This document shows, one piece after another, positions 10,629 through 21,640 of a stretch of DNA of 64,000 bases; the first letter of the stretch is position 1, and each line of letters opens with the position of its first letter. Source of the DNA: Sphaerolaimus hirsutus. Its lineage: Eukaryota; Nematoda; Chromadorea; Monhysterida; Sphaerolaimidae. The position numbers and the translations under genes are program-made. The notes under the pieces are model-generated. The model made no database searches and was not told the DNA's origin. It saw only the letters and a program-made list of their open reading frames with translations. The DNA lies in contig OZ038460.1 in NCBI GenBank assembly GCA_964036195.1, positions 15,255,504 through 15,319,503 of the forward strand, given 5' to 3'.

Positions 10629-10708
10629 TTAGGTTGTCAACTAAGTAACATTAATTTTTTGCGATCACACATACTCAAAAAATTAAGGTTACTTAGTTGA
10701 CAACCTAA
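10629..10708. mobile_element. 80-bp mariner-type MITE with TA duplication
   Basis: TTAGGTTGTCAACTAAGTAA and its inverted copy TTACTTAGTTGACAACCTAA bound an 80-bp hairpin flanked by TA on both sides (10627-10628 and 10709-10710). The family A copy at 26900-27332 has the uninterrupted site (TCTGCATTGTACAGAACAC), so the insertion can be seen directly. Length and TTAGGTTG ends recall human MADE1/Hsmar1-type mariner MITEs, known from the literature. The assignment to mariner is by inference. Confidence 0.9.
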
Positions 10709-11212
10709 TACATATCACTAACTGCGGTATTTGTCATGTACGTTCTCTTTACATTCAATTTTAGGGGGGGGGGTATTTCGAGGGGGTGGGGGTTATTAAT
10801 AATAAATATAATTTATCTTTATCATCTCCTCAGCCAAATTTTAGGACGGGGGGGTATTTCGAGGGGGGTAATTCGAGGTATTCTCCACAAACACCGCAAC
10901 CACCATGTTTCACTGGATCTATTCTATCAGAATCCAAGTAGAAATCATGCTCAACACAACTATGGGAACTGAACAAAATAAAATGTGGATCATTTCTGCA
11001 GATCTGAATCATATGATGAAGAACTGAAGATACTGAAGAATATGATACCATAATGTAAAAAATGCACATTTTTACAAACATTAATTTGTCCAGGAAAATA
11101 TAACAAAACGCAACGGTATTTTTAGAAAACGTTAGCGAGAAAAATGTCAATATAAAGATCCGTAATACCTGTTTTTCCGGGTAAACATAAATATGTTTTA
11201 CCAACTCTGAGC

Positions 11213-11728
11213 TAGAGTTCAAACGGGACTGACTTTTTGGGATCGGGATTGGCTTTTTGAGATTTCGGGATCGGGATCGGGGTTGGGCTTTCGGGATCGG
11301 GATTGGTATTTTGAGATTTCAGGATCGGGATTGGTGTCTCGGGATCGGGATCGGCATTTTTTTCAGGATCGGGATTGGGATCTTTGAAAAAGTTCTCATA
11401 TCGAAGGATTTTTTCAAATATACTGCAAAAAATAGGTCCAAAACACGCACGAATGCCGGAAAAGTGCCATAAATTGGACATTCGAGGTTCCTGGTCACAT
11501 TTCTTAGTGCAAAAATGTTATTTATAAAAGTTGGCAAACTTTCCCGGATCGGAATCGGGATTGAGTAAAAAAATTTCGGGATCGGGATTGGGATTGCAAG
11601 TTTCAGGATCGGGATCGGGATTCATTTTTGAGATTTCGGGATCGGGATAGAGGTTTCAGGATCGGAATCGGGACCACAAAATCAAGAAATTTCTCGGGAT
11701 TCGGGATCGGGATCCCGTTTGAACCCTA
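11213..11728. mobile_element. hAT-like element with GGGATC(GGGATT) core
   Basis: Inverted ends TAGAGTTCAAACGGGA and TCCCGTTTGAACCCTA, with an exact 8-bp duplication CTCTGAGC at 11205-11212 and 11729-11736. Almost all of the left and right thirds is a purine-strand repeat of GGGATCGGGATT. The centre (about 11385-11540) is AT-rich non-repetitive sequence. An 8-bp duplication is the hallmark of hAT transposons. There is no transposase. Confidence 0.9.
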
Positions 11729-11765
11729 CTCTGAGCCAAGCACTATCGCGTCAATATATGAATAC

Positions 11766-13372
11766 CGTAGTTCCACGAAATACCCCCAGGGAGTTTGTTA
11801 CCGTATTTCCTTGAAATACCCCGAGGGAGTTTGTTACCGTATTTCCGTTGTCTTACGTACGTACGTACGTTCCATATGTTACGTTTGAACAGGGTTTATA
11901 TTTACCATCTAAACACCTTCCCAGTCACGTCCGGCACCCTTTTATGATTTTACTTGTGACATCCTATCTCCAGTTCTAGGGCGCGCCAGAAGCTGAAACA
12001 TGGGGGAGATATTGGTGCAACCCCCCTCTACGCCACATCAATGGGGGAGTCGCGGCGACTCCTCTCAGGGTGGGTCACCTTAAGTGCAAAAATTTTATTG
12101 GCTTTTTTGGTGTCCCACACAGTTCCGGCACCCACTTATTTCTGAGCTGTGGGAGGGGTATAAATCTAAAATTTTGGGGATGTGTTACCAACAACCGTCC
12201 CCTACTATACACTATTCAATAATGTGAGATTAATGTTTAAAAAAATTCTAAAAAAATCTCTTATTCTCTAAAAAAAACACCACCCCCTAATAGATGGATG
12301 CCAAAAAATTCACTTTTTGGAACTTTTTTATTAGACATTTGAGAAACTGGTTTACGATACCTTAAAAGGAAGGGTTTGGTGTTTAAAGTTATGTAAAGAA
12401 ATTTACCTCTAAAATGCCTGCATTGCAAAATTTACTTGGGGGAATTTCAAAGTGTAAATTTTGTAAATTTTTGATCCTGCAATGATGTCATTATGATTTC
12501 ATAAAATTCCCCAAAGTAAATTTTGCAATGCAGGCATTTTAGAGGTATGGTTCTATACATTACTTTAAATATCAAGCCCTTCCCTTTACAGTATTGTAAA
12601 CATGCTCTTAAAGTGTCCAATAAAAAAGTTCCAAAAAGTGAATTTTTTTGTCATCCATCTATTGGGAGGTGGTGTTTTTTTAGAAAATAAGATTATTTTT
12701 TACAAATTTTTCACATTAATCTCACATTATTGAATAGTGTATTGTCGGGGAGGGGTGTTGGTAACACATCCCCAAAACTTTTGATCTATTCCCCTCCCAC
12801 AGCTTAGAAATAAGTGGGTGCCGGACCTGTGTGGGACACCAAAAAAGGCAATAAAAATTTTGCACTTAAGGTGACCCACCCTGAGAGGGGTCGCTGCGAC
12901 TCGCCCAGTTCATGCAAAGTAGAGGGGGTTGCGCCAATATCTCCCCCAAGTTTCAGCTTCTGGTGCGCCCCAGAACTGGAGATAGGATGTCACAAGTAAA
13001 ATCAAAAAAGGGTGCCGCACGTGACCGGGAAGGTATATATGTGTATAGACTCTTATTGTTACATTTTTACGTTACAAACAAAAAATTAGCACTGGGTGTT
13101 CAAAAACTTTCTGGTGAAATAAACCCCCCCCCTCGAAAAAACCCTCGTTTAACCCCCCTCAAAATTCTCACTCTGAAACAATCACCACCGGGGGTATTTC
13201 GAGGAAATACGGTGTTCCGCCAGCAAATTTTGAGGGGGTTTTTCGAGGCGGTTATTCAGCAATTAATACGTCATCTACATTGCATACATGATGTATTTAC
13301 ATTATTCGAGATCAGGGGTGCCCAGACCTGAGGGTATTTCGAGGGGGGGGGTAAATTCGAGGAAATACGGTA
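11766..13372. mobile_element. Family A copy (with tandem termini) holding palindrome G1
   Basis: The A terminus is repeated in tandem at about 11766, 11799 and 11836 (TACCGTA(G/T)TTCC..GAAATACCCC), followed by a family-internal segment (GAACAGGGTTTATATTTACC). After the palindrome the A sequence resumes (TATAGACTCTTATTG, TTACAAACAAAAAATTAGC) and ends with GAGGAAATACGGTAC near 13372. The palindrome therefore inserted into an existing A element. Confidence 0.7.
11913..13035. repeat. 1.1-kb palindromic element G1
   Basis: The sequence from CACGTCCGGCACCCTTTT (11925) through ATGGGGGAGATATTGG is repeated in inverse orientation at 12940-13030 (CCAATATCTCCCCCAAG to AAAAGGGTGCCGCACGTGAC). Further in, GGTGGGTCACCTTAAGTGC pairs with its inverse at 12865, and TTTTGCAATGCAGGCATTTT pairs with CCTGCATTGCAAAATTTAC across a centre near 12480. 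The arms are about 540 bp. It is related to G2 at 58116-59290. Confidence 0.9.
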
Positions 13373-13738
13373 CATGGTAATCACAAAAATTTTATTCTCT
13401 GGGTAATTGCTTCGCTTTAATTACATCGCTCTGATTGCATTTTGCATTCATTACACAGTGATTGCTGAAGTGTCACATGGTAATTAATCAGGAAGCACTC
13501 AATTAGGATACACATGCGTCAATTCAAAATCAGCTATGTCATAAATATTTAGACGGTTTCCATTCCAATTTACTTTGAATAATGAAATCAGTGTACGCTT
13601 TCGAAACTAACAAGATATTAAATGCAAACTAGATAAAGCTAGGTCTGTCTGATAAACAGAGATTTTTATTTACGTGCCATGCTCTTGCGCCTGTGATTAG
13701 TATCCTTGTCATTTGTATCAAATTGAAATTTTATGGAA

Positions 13739-14083
13739 TACTGTATATCCTCGAATTAGACCCCAGGGGACTAGGAGAGTGAATTTTTCGTCAGATGTTT
13801 TGGAGGGGGAGTTATTTTTTCATTGGAATCTACACTTTATTCATTTTGTGAATGCATTCCGTCAACTCGTGTAATCCAGGTACCTAGGTATATAACATTT
13901 CAGAAATATCAAAAACAAGGTATCGATGCTGAAATTCATGTTTGTTTGCATGCAATAATTCAAATACACGTTGTGGATACACATCAAATACCCGGAGGGG
14001 GAGTTATTCAAGGGGGTTATTTTTCCCTCACCTGGCCAGCTGGGGGGAGTTACTCAAGGGGTGTTATTCAAGGATATATGGTA
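13739..14083. mobile_element. A' subfamily element
   Basis: TACTGTATATCCTCGAATTA on the left and CAAGGATATATGGTA on the right, with CCCCAGGGG and GGGGGAGTTATT tracts. It abuts the next A copy, which starts at 14090. Confidence 0.75.
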
Positions 14084-14089
14084 CTTGTA

Positions 14090-14356
14090 TACCGTATTCC
14101 CTCGAATTACCCCCGGGGGGTTTATTTTTTCAGAGTGAAAATTTTGAGAGAAAAACGTGAAAAATGCAACAATAACCACCATTTATAAGTTTTTACAGCC
14201 TTATATAAGGATGTAGATGGTATAAACGATGTTCTAACGTAACACAGTAAGTGTTTTGAACGTATGTTATGCATTTCCTGGACCACAAATTCATAGTGCC
14301 CATTTTGAGGGTGGTATTTCGAGGGGGGGGGGGGGGTATTTCGAGGAAATACGGTA
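14090..14356. mobile_element. Family A element, short
   Basis: TACCGTATTCCCTCGAATTA on the left; TTTCGAGGAAATACGGTA on the right. The interior has the TTTATACCATCT-type landmark in inverse orientation. Confidence 0.75.
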
Positions 14357-14920
14357 ATTACATTTTTACTACCTTTGCACTTCGCTGCAAATAATTAACA
14401 ACAACCAACCGTTTTGCTTTGTGAAATACCAATCAAAATTTCAATTTTTTGCAAAATATTTTCCACACAAATCAGCCTCCGAGGTGGGGGTGTAAATAAT
14501 TTAGTCCCCCCCCCTGCAACTGAGCTTTTATCAATAGACTTCTTTGGGTAGTTTAATCAATTCGAACATGTTATAAATACCTAGATAACCCCGAAGCTCT
14601 GGTGATCAACCAAATATCTATATTAGCAATTAATTTTCGTGTCATCTTTTTGAGCTAATGATGCCAATGGCATGTGATATTTTTAAACTTCGTGCAAGCT
14701 CGGATTACATCCATTAATCAGAATATGAGAGCTTACTCAAACTGCTATCTCGCTAATTAATTTTCAGCCCGACATTTTGCAAACAAAATTTGCCAATTAA
14801 TTTATAGGTAGGTACCATTAGCGTGATGATCGGATCAGAATGTTTACCTACTGTAAATAGATGCGCCATTATTTAATTGACAACGATGGCAAGTTGTCCG
14901 TTTTGAATGTACAGTATTTT
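14357..14920. other. Intron, no feature seen
   Basis: AT-rich unique sequence with a C/G run at 14484-14515. No frame or RNA structure that I can support. Confidence 0.4.
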
Positions 14921-14925
14921 TAGAT

Positions 14926-15373
14926 GACCGTATTTCCTCGATATACCCCTCGAAATACCCCCTCGAAATACCCCCCTCGAAATACCCCCTCGAAATACCC
15001 CCTCAAAATGTACACTATGAGTTTATAAACCCCCCCCCCCCTCTGAATACCCTCCAAATATAGTGTTTAGAGAACGTTAATGACAAAAGGTAGGTTTGTG
15101 ATCAGGGAAACGTAGAACACACGTTAAAAACAATGACTGTGTTATGTTAGAACAGGGTTTATACCATCTACGTACATATATACCTATGTCTATTGAGTCT
15201 TATACATGGCGGTTTTTGTGGCATTTTTCGACGTCTGTGTACGTTACAGACAACAATTTGGTACTGGGATTTCAAAAAAATTCTGGCGAAATAATAAACC
15301 CCCCTCGTTTAACGCCCCCTCAAAAATCCCACTCTGAAAAAATAAATCCCCTGGGGGTATTTCGAGGAAATAT
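14926..15373. mobile_element. Family A element with reiterated terminus
   Basis: ACCGTATTTCCTCGATATAC followed by four more CCTCGAAATACCCC motifs (14940-15005). It ends in GGGGGTATTTCGAGGAAATA. The internal landmarks GAACAGGGTTTATACCATCT and GTTACAGACAACAATTTGG are clear. Confidence 0.8.
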
Positions 15374-16340
15374 ATTACTTTTTTATGAAAGTACGACTCG
15401 ATTTTCTTATTTTGAATAATTTTTTAAAATTAATTTAGACTGTACCTAATCTGCAGTTGAGTATATAGTGGAAAGAAGTGCAATCGTTGATGTTATTGTC
15501 ATTATAATTTACAGTGTGTGCAAATTACGTAAATGTGCGCATTGTTATGTTTTTATTTTTATTTTTTCTCATAATAGGTAATTCAATTTTACTGCTGCTT
15601 CAGCAATGGTTAAGCAATCAAAAATGTTTAACAAAACATTTTTCATTTCCCATCGTCATTAGTTGGAAGCTAGTTTCTTTTTATACTCCTCCCTAATATC
15701 AAATTCATAAAGGCGCGGATCATCCGGATTAGATTTACACGTGTTATTTGAACACGCGCAACCGTGCGTAACCAACGATGGTAAAAAAAACAGAAATTTA
15801 ACACAGAAACTCATTGAGTTTCTGTGTGTGTTTTTTTACACAGAAACAAGGAAACAAGAAAATTTGAAACTCAAAACACAGGTATTCAATTTTGAAAAAC
15901 TCAAAACACAGAAAGTTTTTTTTTTAAGAAAACTTACCCATCGCCGTGCATAACCGCTCACGGAAATTGGATAGGTTTACGGTGCTGTTAAGGTCATTAA
16001 GCCGATGAATTATTAATTTTGAATGTATTTTTTCTAAAGTTCATCTACATGCACTCAGCTTTTCCCAGCTATTTAGTTTGACATTTGGGAAGACGTTGAA
16101 AATTAGTCCGATATTTGCACCGTAGAAGCGCATTTTCTCGGTCGTACAAAATGTCAGGAAAATAAATACCGTTCCCTGAAAGGCATCCTAAATACACAAA
16201 TTACCCCCCCCCCTAGAAATACCCCCGCCCCATTTCGAAACATTCCCACCTGAAATGGTTCAAAGTTGATTTTCAAATGCACGCAGACTATGGATCGCAA
16301 TGACCGAACATTCAGCACTCACCGACGTTCTGGTGGTTAG
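15374..16340. other. Non-coding, with a small ACACAGAAAC inverted repeat
   Basis: AT-rich. At 15790-15940 several copies of AACACAGAAA and TTTCTGTGT alternate in opposite orientations. The outer motif CAACCGTGCGTAACC (15759) pairs loosely with GCCGTGCATAACCGC (15943), so this is a small foldback element. A fragment of family A (CCCCCCCCTAGAAATACCCC) lies at about 16205-16250. Confidence 0.5.
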
Positions 16341-16344
16341 CTAC

Positions 16345-16745
16345 GGGCCTGTGCCTCTGTGCATGTTTACCCGCTGTGCATGTCAGGAGTATTCAAGACT
16401 CTGACCCTCCAGGGGGTTGTATAGATGGCTAATCGCTCCTCTGGAAGGATAGATAGCTAGAAAAAATTTTTGGGGGGTTTGGGGGTTCGTGGGGGTTCAT
16501 TGTATAGGCTTTTTCATAATGAGGTAAAAAGGTAGAAAAATCGCTAAAAGTAGGTGAAAAATTACTAAAAATGGGTATATAAGCACATATACTACAAGAA
16601 ATAGCTTAAAATAGACAATAAAACACATGAACTCGTGATTTTGAAGGTGAAAATGTATAAAATGGTATGAAAATGAACGATTTTGTGTGAAAATTAGGGT
16701 CTACATGCACAGCGGGTAAACATGCACAGAGAGCCTCAGTCGTTA
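16345..16745. repeat. Foldback with doubled GTGCATGT ends
   Basis: CCTCTGTGCATGTTTACCCG and CTGTGCATGTC at 16354-16387 are inverted at 16700-16735 (GTCTACATGCACAGCGGG, TAAACATGCACAGAGAG). The interior has a TAGATAGCTAG / GGGGGTTTGGGGG block and TAGGTGAAAAATTACTAAAA. The end motif is a tandem pair of about 16-17 bp, as in the elements at 17.0, 30.6 and 61.2 kb. Confidence 0.75.
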
Positions 16746-16891
16746 GCTACGTTGTTTTTGTAAAACTTTTCTGTTCAAATAAGCTTCAATTTCAAGTAAA
16801 TTTAGTTCGAAAACATCCCGCTTGTTTTTTAAAATACTTTCTTTTTTTTACCCTAATTTTCGCAGAACTACCGATATCTGGCGATGCGCAG

Positions 16892-16929
16892 CTGCAGGCT
16901 CAATGGCAATACGGACGCTATCACCAGCC
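16892..16929 (+). CDS. Small putative exon reading LQAQWQYGRYHQP
   Basis: A GC-rich island in AT-rich intron, with a T-rich stretch followed by CGCAG. Two acceptors are possible: after 16865 (phase 2) or after 16891 (phase 0). The second is in phase with the exon ending at 9621. The donor is CAGCC|GTTAGT; the two leftover bases plus the first base at 18068 complete a Pro codon. The longer form would add LPISGDAQ upstream. The island is short, so it could be chance, but phase agreement on both sides supports it. Confidence 0.5.
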
Positions 16930-17004
16930 GTTAGTCGCCCATTTTAACTTTTATGCGCTCATTGAAATCGTCTATTTTTGTGTGCAAAAACAAAGTTGCA
17001 AAGT

Positions 17005-17995
17005 GACGTAGGCTCGCTTGGCATGTAAACCGCTTGGCATGTAGACCCATCGCGGTGGTCTCTTGGGGGAGGGCTGCTCAGCTATATATCCATTCCGAGA
17101 CTACTATCCCCTGAGCCCCCCACAAATCGCTCAACTAAATATATAGGTATAAATGTGGAGCAAACTTTGTGCAATTTTTCTCCAATTTTTACTCTAAATC
17201 ACCAAATTTATTCTGGCTGTCTAAAGTATATGATAGCATCTCAAAAAATGTGGTTTTGTTAGAAACCATATCAGTTATCTCAGCATAAGGAATTTAGACA
17301 CCACTGATAAGTTTGAAGTGTTATAACTTTTGATTGGAAAGAGATTTTTAACTCATTTTTGTTTTATGTTAATTCTCGATGACCAAAGTATATGATAGCA
17401 TGTTCAAAAAAGTTTATTTTTCGTGTTTAAAAACCGGGTGAAATGGGCATACGGAATTTAGACATCACTAATCTGACAACAAAAATGGCATCTTCAGGTT
17501 TTGCCGATCATTTGAAGTGTTGAACGAGCCAAATCGGCCCAGAAATGGTCGAGTTATCAGTCGAGTTATTCAAATTCAATCATGCAGATTGGCCATTTTT
17601 TTATTTTTATGGAACACTTTTTTATAGATCCCCCTTATCTTGGGCATGGGGGATTTTTTGAGCAAACGAAAATTTTCAGTCATAGGTCTGACCTCAAACC
17701 CCAACATACTCGAACAGCATCAAAGTTTGGCAAGGTTCAATGAAGAGGGTAGCAACAGAAGTTTGATGGACCCACAACCCCCCATTTCTCTATGGTGAAA
17801 AGTCCCAACTTTTCTGCACGGTAGTGTATATCATATATATTTTAGCCCCAGCGAGCCCCCCAGAAAAATTGTCAGCTATCTATCCCTCCGGAGGAGGGAT
17901 TTGCTATCTATGAAGCCCTCGCGAGGGTCAAAACCTTGGAAACCCCTGATCCGTTGTCTACATGCCAAACGGGTCTACATGCTGACAGGCACAGG
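17005..17995. repeat. Foldback with GCTTGGCATGTA ends around a palindromic core
   Basis: Left end: GCTTGGCATGTAAACC and GCTTGGCATGTAGACC (17017-17050). Right end: inverted motifs TCTACATGCC and GGGTCTACATGC (17955-17985). The core contains AGTGTTATAACTTTTGATTGGAAAGAG, whose relatives occur in the large palindrome at 46.2-47.6 kb, and CTATCTATCCCTCCGGAGG. No coding capacity. Confidence 0.75.
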
Positions 17996-18067
17996 GTCTC
18001 GCAAAAGCACAATTAGGTAGTTTTTCATACGCATCATCACCACCAGTTGCCTTAAAATTGTGCGCAG

Positions 18068-18181
18068 ATCGGCGGCGGGTGCAGTTCACCCAGGAATAAA
18101 CCAGGCCGCAGCGGCGCACAATAGCGCTAGTGCGGCTGCACTGCGTCAATATCTGATGCCGGCTGCCCTGCCCACTAACAG
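18068..18181 (+). CDS. Ala-rich putative exon
   Basis: 114 bases between GTGCGCAG and AACAG|GTGTGA. The reading in phase with the preceding exon starts SAAGAVHPGINQAAAAHNSA and ends LRQYLMPAALPTN. The other two frames are less convincing, and the phase 0 frame has a stop. Ala and Gln content matches the exon at 9481-9621. Two bases remain at the end and join to G at 20356 to make Arg. The donor GTGTGA is weaker than consensus. Confidence 0.6.
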
Positions 18182-18298
18182 GTGTGATATTTATGTGTGA
18201 AAATGACTCGTGTGGTGTTCCTTCCAATTACCTAAGTGTTCTCTTGGTGTTTTTTTTCTGCGTGACGATGTTGTGTTCTCTGAAATCTTTTGTAGTTT

Positions 18299-18717
18299 AC
18301 CGTATTTCCTCAAAATACCCCCCTTGAATTACCCCCTCGAAATACCCCCAGGTGTTTTCGAGCTGAGGAAAAAATACCCCCCCCCCTCGAAATACCCCCC
18401 ATCTGGAACAAGGTACATCATGCATGCAAGGTACATGATGTATTTATTACTGTCAGTTTGCATCGCAGTACACATATGCACTAGTTTGTGTAGCGATATA
18501 CGTCGATATGACCAAATATTATCTATCGTTTTTGGTCACATTTATTCACTGCTTTGGGTACTTAAGTGCGCATACTTAACTATGAATTTGACGAAAATTT
18601 CTGACGAAATAATTAACTCTGATCGAATACGCCCCTCTCCCCTCGAAATGCCCCCCTCAAAATTTCCACTGTGAAAAATAAACCCCTTGTCTGGGGGTAT
18701 TTCGAGGAAATACGGTA
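18299..18717. mobile_element. Family A element
   Basis: TACCGTATTTCCTCAAAATA on the left and GTATTTCGAGGAAATACGGTA on the right, with terminal C tracts. It lies in the intron just downstream of the exon ending at 18181. Confidence 0.8.
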
Positions 18718-18961
18718 TAATTTTTTATCATTGTAGAAAACGCGATATTTTCGGAAAATAGAAAAAATGAAAACCAATTTGGAATTAGGCAGCAGCAGCA
18801 TTCATACAAGCACGCAGTAGATCCACAATTGCGCTGCATTAGTGGCAGAAAAGTAAACACAAAAAAATGTGCAATGAACTTTCGCATCGTTAATCCCACA
18901 TGCATAACAACTCCACTCCCCAACAATCAATCACCATAAACATACATCAATCTTTCGGCAC

Positions 18962-19119
18962 CAGGGTTGGCAAAATCTCAGAGAAAAAAAACTTAAAAAA
19001 TGGAAATTTGAATTATAAATTAAAATAAAACGAAATGAAACATGAATAAAATTAAAATAAAAGTTTTTTACAATTTTACTACAATTTTAGTAAAAAGAGT
19101 TTTACTAAAACCAACCCTG
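18962..19119. mobile_element. 158-bp hAT-like element with AAAATAAAAT core
   Basis: Ends CAGGGTTGGCAAAATCTC and AAACCAACCCTG. Exact 8-bp duplication TTCGGCAC at 18954-18961 and 19120-19127. The core is AT-rich with TAAAATAAAA runs, then TTTTACTACAATTTTAGTAAAA near the right. It has the same termini as the larger element 53943-55350. Confidence 0.9.
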
Positions 19120-19665
19120 TTCGGCACACATTTCCCTTCGCCACCAACTCAGGCAATCCCACCCGCGGCGGCACGGCACATACGCAGTTGGGAGCGGGAC
19201 GGAGCCAACGGCTGCTAGTTCCAGCGGCGGGTGCAGCAATCCCGCCGTGGCGGCCGCTTTGAAAAAGATCACCGGGCATGTTGAGGTGAATTGATGATGG
19301 TTTTGTGACGGACCAGGGGCCGGATTCAATTCGAAGGTTTGGGGCGAGAGTGTAAACGCATGAAATTGTGCATGTACAATCATAGTTGCAAAAGCAGAAT
19401 TAGGTACGCTTACCCAAATTACCTGGGTATTTCGGTGTTTATATTTACGTTTACGCTATCATACAATACCCTCACTTGTTACGCTTTCCTAGCCAAAATA
19501 CCTGGGTACAGGGAAAGCGTAAAATTTGTTGCACACAGCCATGTTTTACATTTTAAAAATTGACATGAAGCATATGACAGATTCATGTACAAAAATAACC
19601 GCAGCATTAAAAAACGGGTCATTAAAAATGTTTCCTTTTCTGTCCCCAATCATTAGTATAAGGAT
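19120..19665. other. GC-rich patch and unique sequence
   Basis: 19125-19345 is GC-rich (CACCCGCGGCGGCACGG, CCCGCCGTGGCGGCCGC) and open on both strands, but I cannot assign convincing splice sites, so I do not call an exon. It could be an unrecognised exon of the same gene. Confidence 0.35.
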
Positions 19666-19667
19666 CC

Positions 19668-19877
19668 AAGTATACTCAGCGGACATCACACTTACCATGG
19701 AAACTGACCATAACCCATCTGAATAATGAACCAAAAATAATACAGGTTTGTCAGCATGATATTTCGTTTTTACTTTGAAAATAATTCATTACAAACTTTA
19801 TCACAAGATTTTATTAATAAAATTACGGTATGATTCCGCACATACCTATTTACTTTGCAGCCCCCCCGTGTATACAA
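19668..19877. mobile_element. About 210-bp element with GTATACTC(A/G)GCGGAC end
   Basis: GTATACTCAGCGGACATCAC, then CCATGGAAACTGACCATAA, CTGAATAATGAACC and a CACAAGATTTTATT tract, ending with GTGTATACA. Related copies lie at 35278-35480 and, inverted, at 60310-60525. The shared order of short motifs makes this a distinct non-autonomous family. Confidence 0.75.
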
Positions 19878-19887
19878 GTATTGCAAC

Positions 19888-20313
19888 TACCGTATATCCT
19901 TGAATAAGTCCCCAGGGGAGTTATTCTTTCGTCAGCGTTTTTGAGGGGGGAGTTCTTCAAGGGGGAGGAGTTATTCAAGGGGGGGGGGGGAAGTTATATT
20001 TTCCTCAGAAAACTTGGACTTGGTTCATTGTATGAATGCATTCTGTCAACTCATGTAATCCACCAGGTATTAAACAGTTCTACAACAACTAAAAGGTGTG
20101 TATACACTGCAAACACATTATGTATCTGCTGCCGCTGCCATACGTTAACATTCTTTTGTATTTTCATCGATCAATTTTGTAGTATTTATATTTTTCACCC
20201 AGAGGGGGAGTTATTCAAGGGGAGGAGTTATTATTTCGTCAGAGGTTTTGAGGGGGGAGTTATTCAAGAGGGAGGAGTTATTCGAGGCGGGTCTTATTCG
20301 AGGATATACGGTA
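19888..20313. mobile_element. A' subfamily element
   Basis: TACCGTATATCCTTGAATAA and TTATTCGAGGATATACGGTA. Internal GAATGCATTCTGTCAACTC matches the A' copy at 13739-14083. It ends only 42 bases before the next putative exon. Confidence 0.8.
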
Positions 20314-20355
20314 AGTAGTGCACTCCACTAATTCCAAAACCGCTCCACATTTCAG

Positions 20356-20440
20356 GTGGCCGTTGTGGGGTCTCCCGAACTGTTCGGCTCGCTCAACGAA
20401 GCCGTCCAGTCCGGCCAGCGGCAGCGGAGTCAAGGCGCCA
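20356..20440 (+). CDS. GC-rich putative exon, frame ambiguous
   Basis: 85 bases between CACATTTCAG and a strong donor GCGCCA|GTGAGT. All three frames are open. In phase with 18181 it reads RWPLWGLPNCSARSTKPSSP and on. Starting in phase 0 it reads VAVVGSPELFGSLNEAVQSG and on; this second reading connects cleanly to the exon at 25633. The two readings cannot both be right, so either an exon is missing between 18181 and 20356 or the downstream acceptor is different. The acceptor and donor quality make the exon itself credible. Confidence 0.6.
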
Positions 20441-20549
20441 GTGAGTTTCGTCTGTGTCACTCATGTTCGTCATTTTCTGACAACTAGTGATGGAAATGTG
20501 GCGCCGCGGCGCCGGGAGTTTGAACGGGATCTGGTGCAAATTTCGCAAA

Positions 20550-21640
20550 GGTGAAGTGAAAAGTGAAGGGTAAAGTGGGGACTTTCATTCCAAAAGTTAA
20601 CATATCCAGATTTTTCGATTTTTCAAAATCGCATTTTAAAGTTTGGCGCTGACCCGGCAGCGCCATGTTTGGGCGACAAAGCTTGGCCTGCACTTTTCAG
20701 ATATCTCGGACATTTGTCTACAATTTTTGTGTCCCTAAATTCTGTCGGCTGGCAAATATTTTGGGAGTTTTGTCATATTTTGTAAACCACCCAAAATAAG
20801 GAGTAAATTTGAAAATTTGAACTTGAAGTGTAAATAACTTCCTAACGGTGCACCACAGGGCAAAACCAATTACACCACTGAGAAGCCCTTTTCGAGAAGT
20901 ACACAAACCTAAATTTTCATATCTATATTTATACCCGTACTCGATTTATAGAGCAAAATATATTTGGAAATTCACGTATGCACATTTGGAAATGAAACTT
21001 TATTTTGTATGGGAAATCCGGCCGGCTCTTCGCGATCGATCCGGAGCACGCGTGCACTTTTGGAAATGAAACTATTTTTTGGATATGTGCACTTATGAAA
21101 TGAAACTCCGGTGGTCCGACATGGATATGTGCACTTACGAAATGAAAGTCCTGTTTTTCATAGGGGATCTGAGATGGATATGTGCACTTTCGATATGAAA
21201 ATTGTGATTTTTCTGAAAAACGGTACCACTGTATCTCGGGAACGAAATGGACTATAACACTGATTTTTTTACCAAAATGGGCAGAATTATACGTGGATGT
21301 CGAATCCACAGCTAACTCGATTTTTCTGGATTTGGCGCTTGTGAACTTTTGGAACGGAATTCCCCAAGTGAGGTGAAGTGAAAAGTGATGTGAAATAGTT
21401 TTTTTGAATAGGGTAACATTTTCAATTCTAAAGTTCCGACACAAGCGCAAAATCGGCCCGTTTCCATCTAAATCATCATTACCGTCATCAGAAACGATGC
21501 GTTCTAAGTCAGAATTCATCCTTTACGTTATTAAATTTTATTTTAATTTTATTTTTCACTTCAATTTTCACTTCACTTTTCACCTCATCTTTCGGTTCAG
21601 TTTTCACTTCACTTTATGTGGAAATGGCCAAGATCTATAA
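20550..21640. repeat. GAAGTGAAAAGTG foldback with ATATGTGCACTT repeats
   Basis: GTGAAGTGAAAAGTGAAGG at 20551 and GTGAAGTGAAAAGTGATG at 21372 oppose an inverted run at 21555-21620 (TTCACTTCACTTTTCACC). Between them GATATGTGCACTT(A/T)(C/T)GA is repeated about five times (20975-21200), with ATGAAA spacers. I see no protein. Confidence 0.6.

Larger units (their letters stand above)
9979..10880. mobile_element. Family A element containing two later insertions
   Basis: Outer ends ACCGTATTACGTCGGAATAC (9979) and GTAATTCGAGGTA (10880). Internal landmarks (CTTTCCCTAACGTCACT, GTGTTCTGCATTGTA, CTGCGGTATTTGTCATGTAC) match the intact copy at 26900-27332. It is interrupted by an A' element (10121-10532) and by an 80-bp mariner-type element (10629-10708). 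Confidence 0.8.

Noticed and set aside
19079-19383. GC-rich patch open on several frames
   Set aside because: It could be an exon, but I find no acceptor and donor pair with phase agreement, so it is not called.
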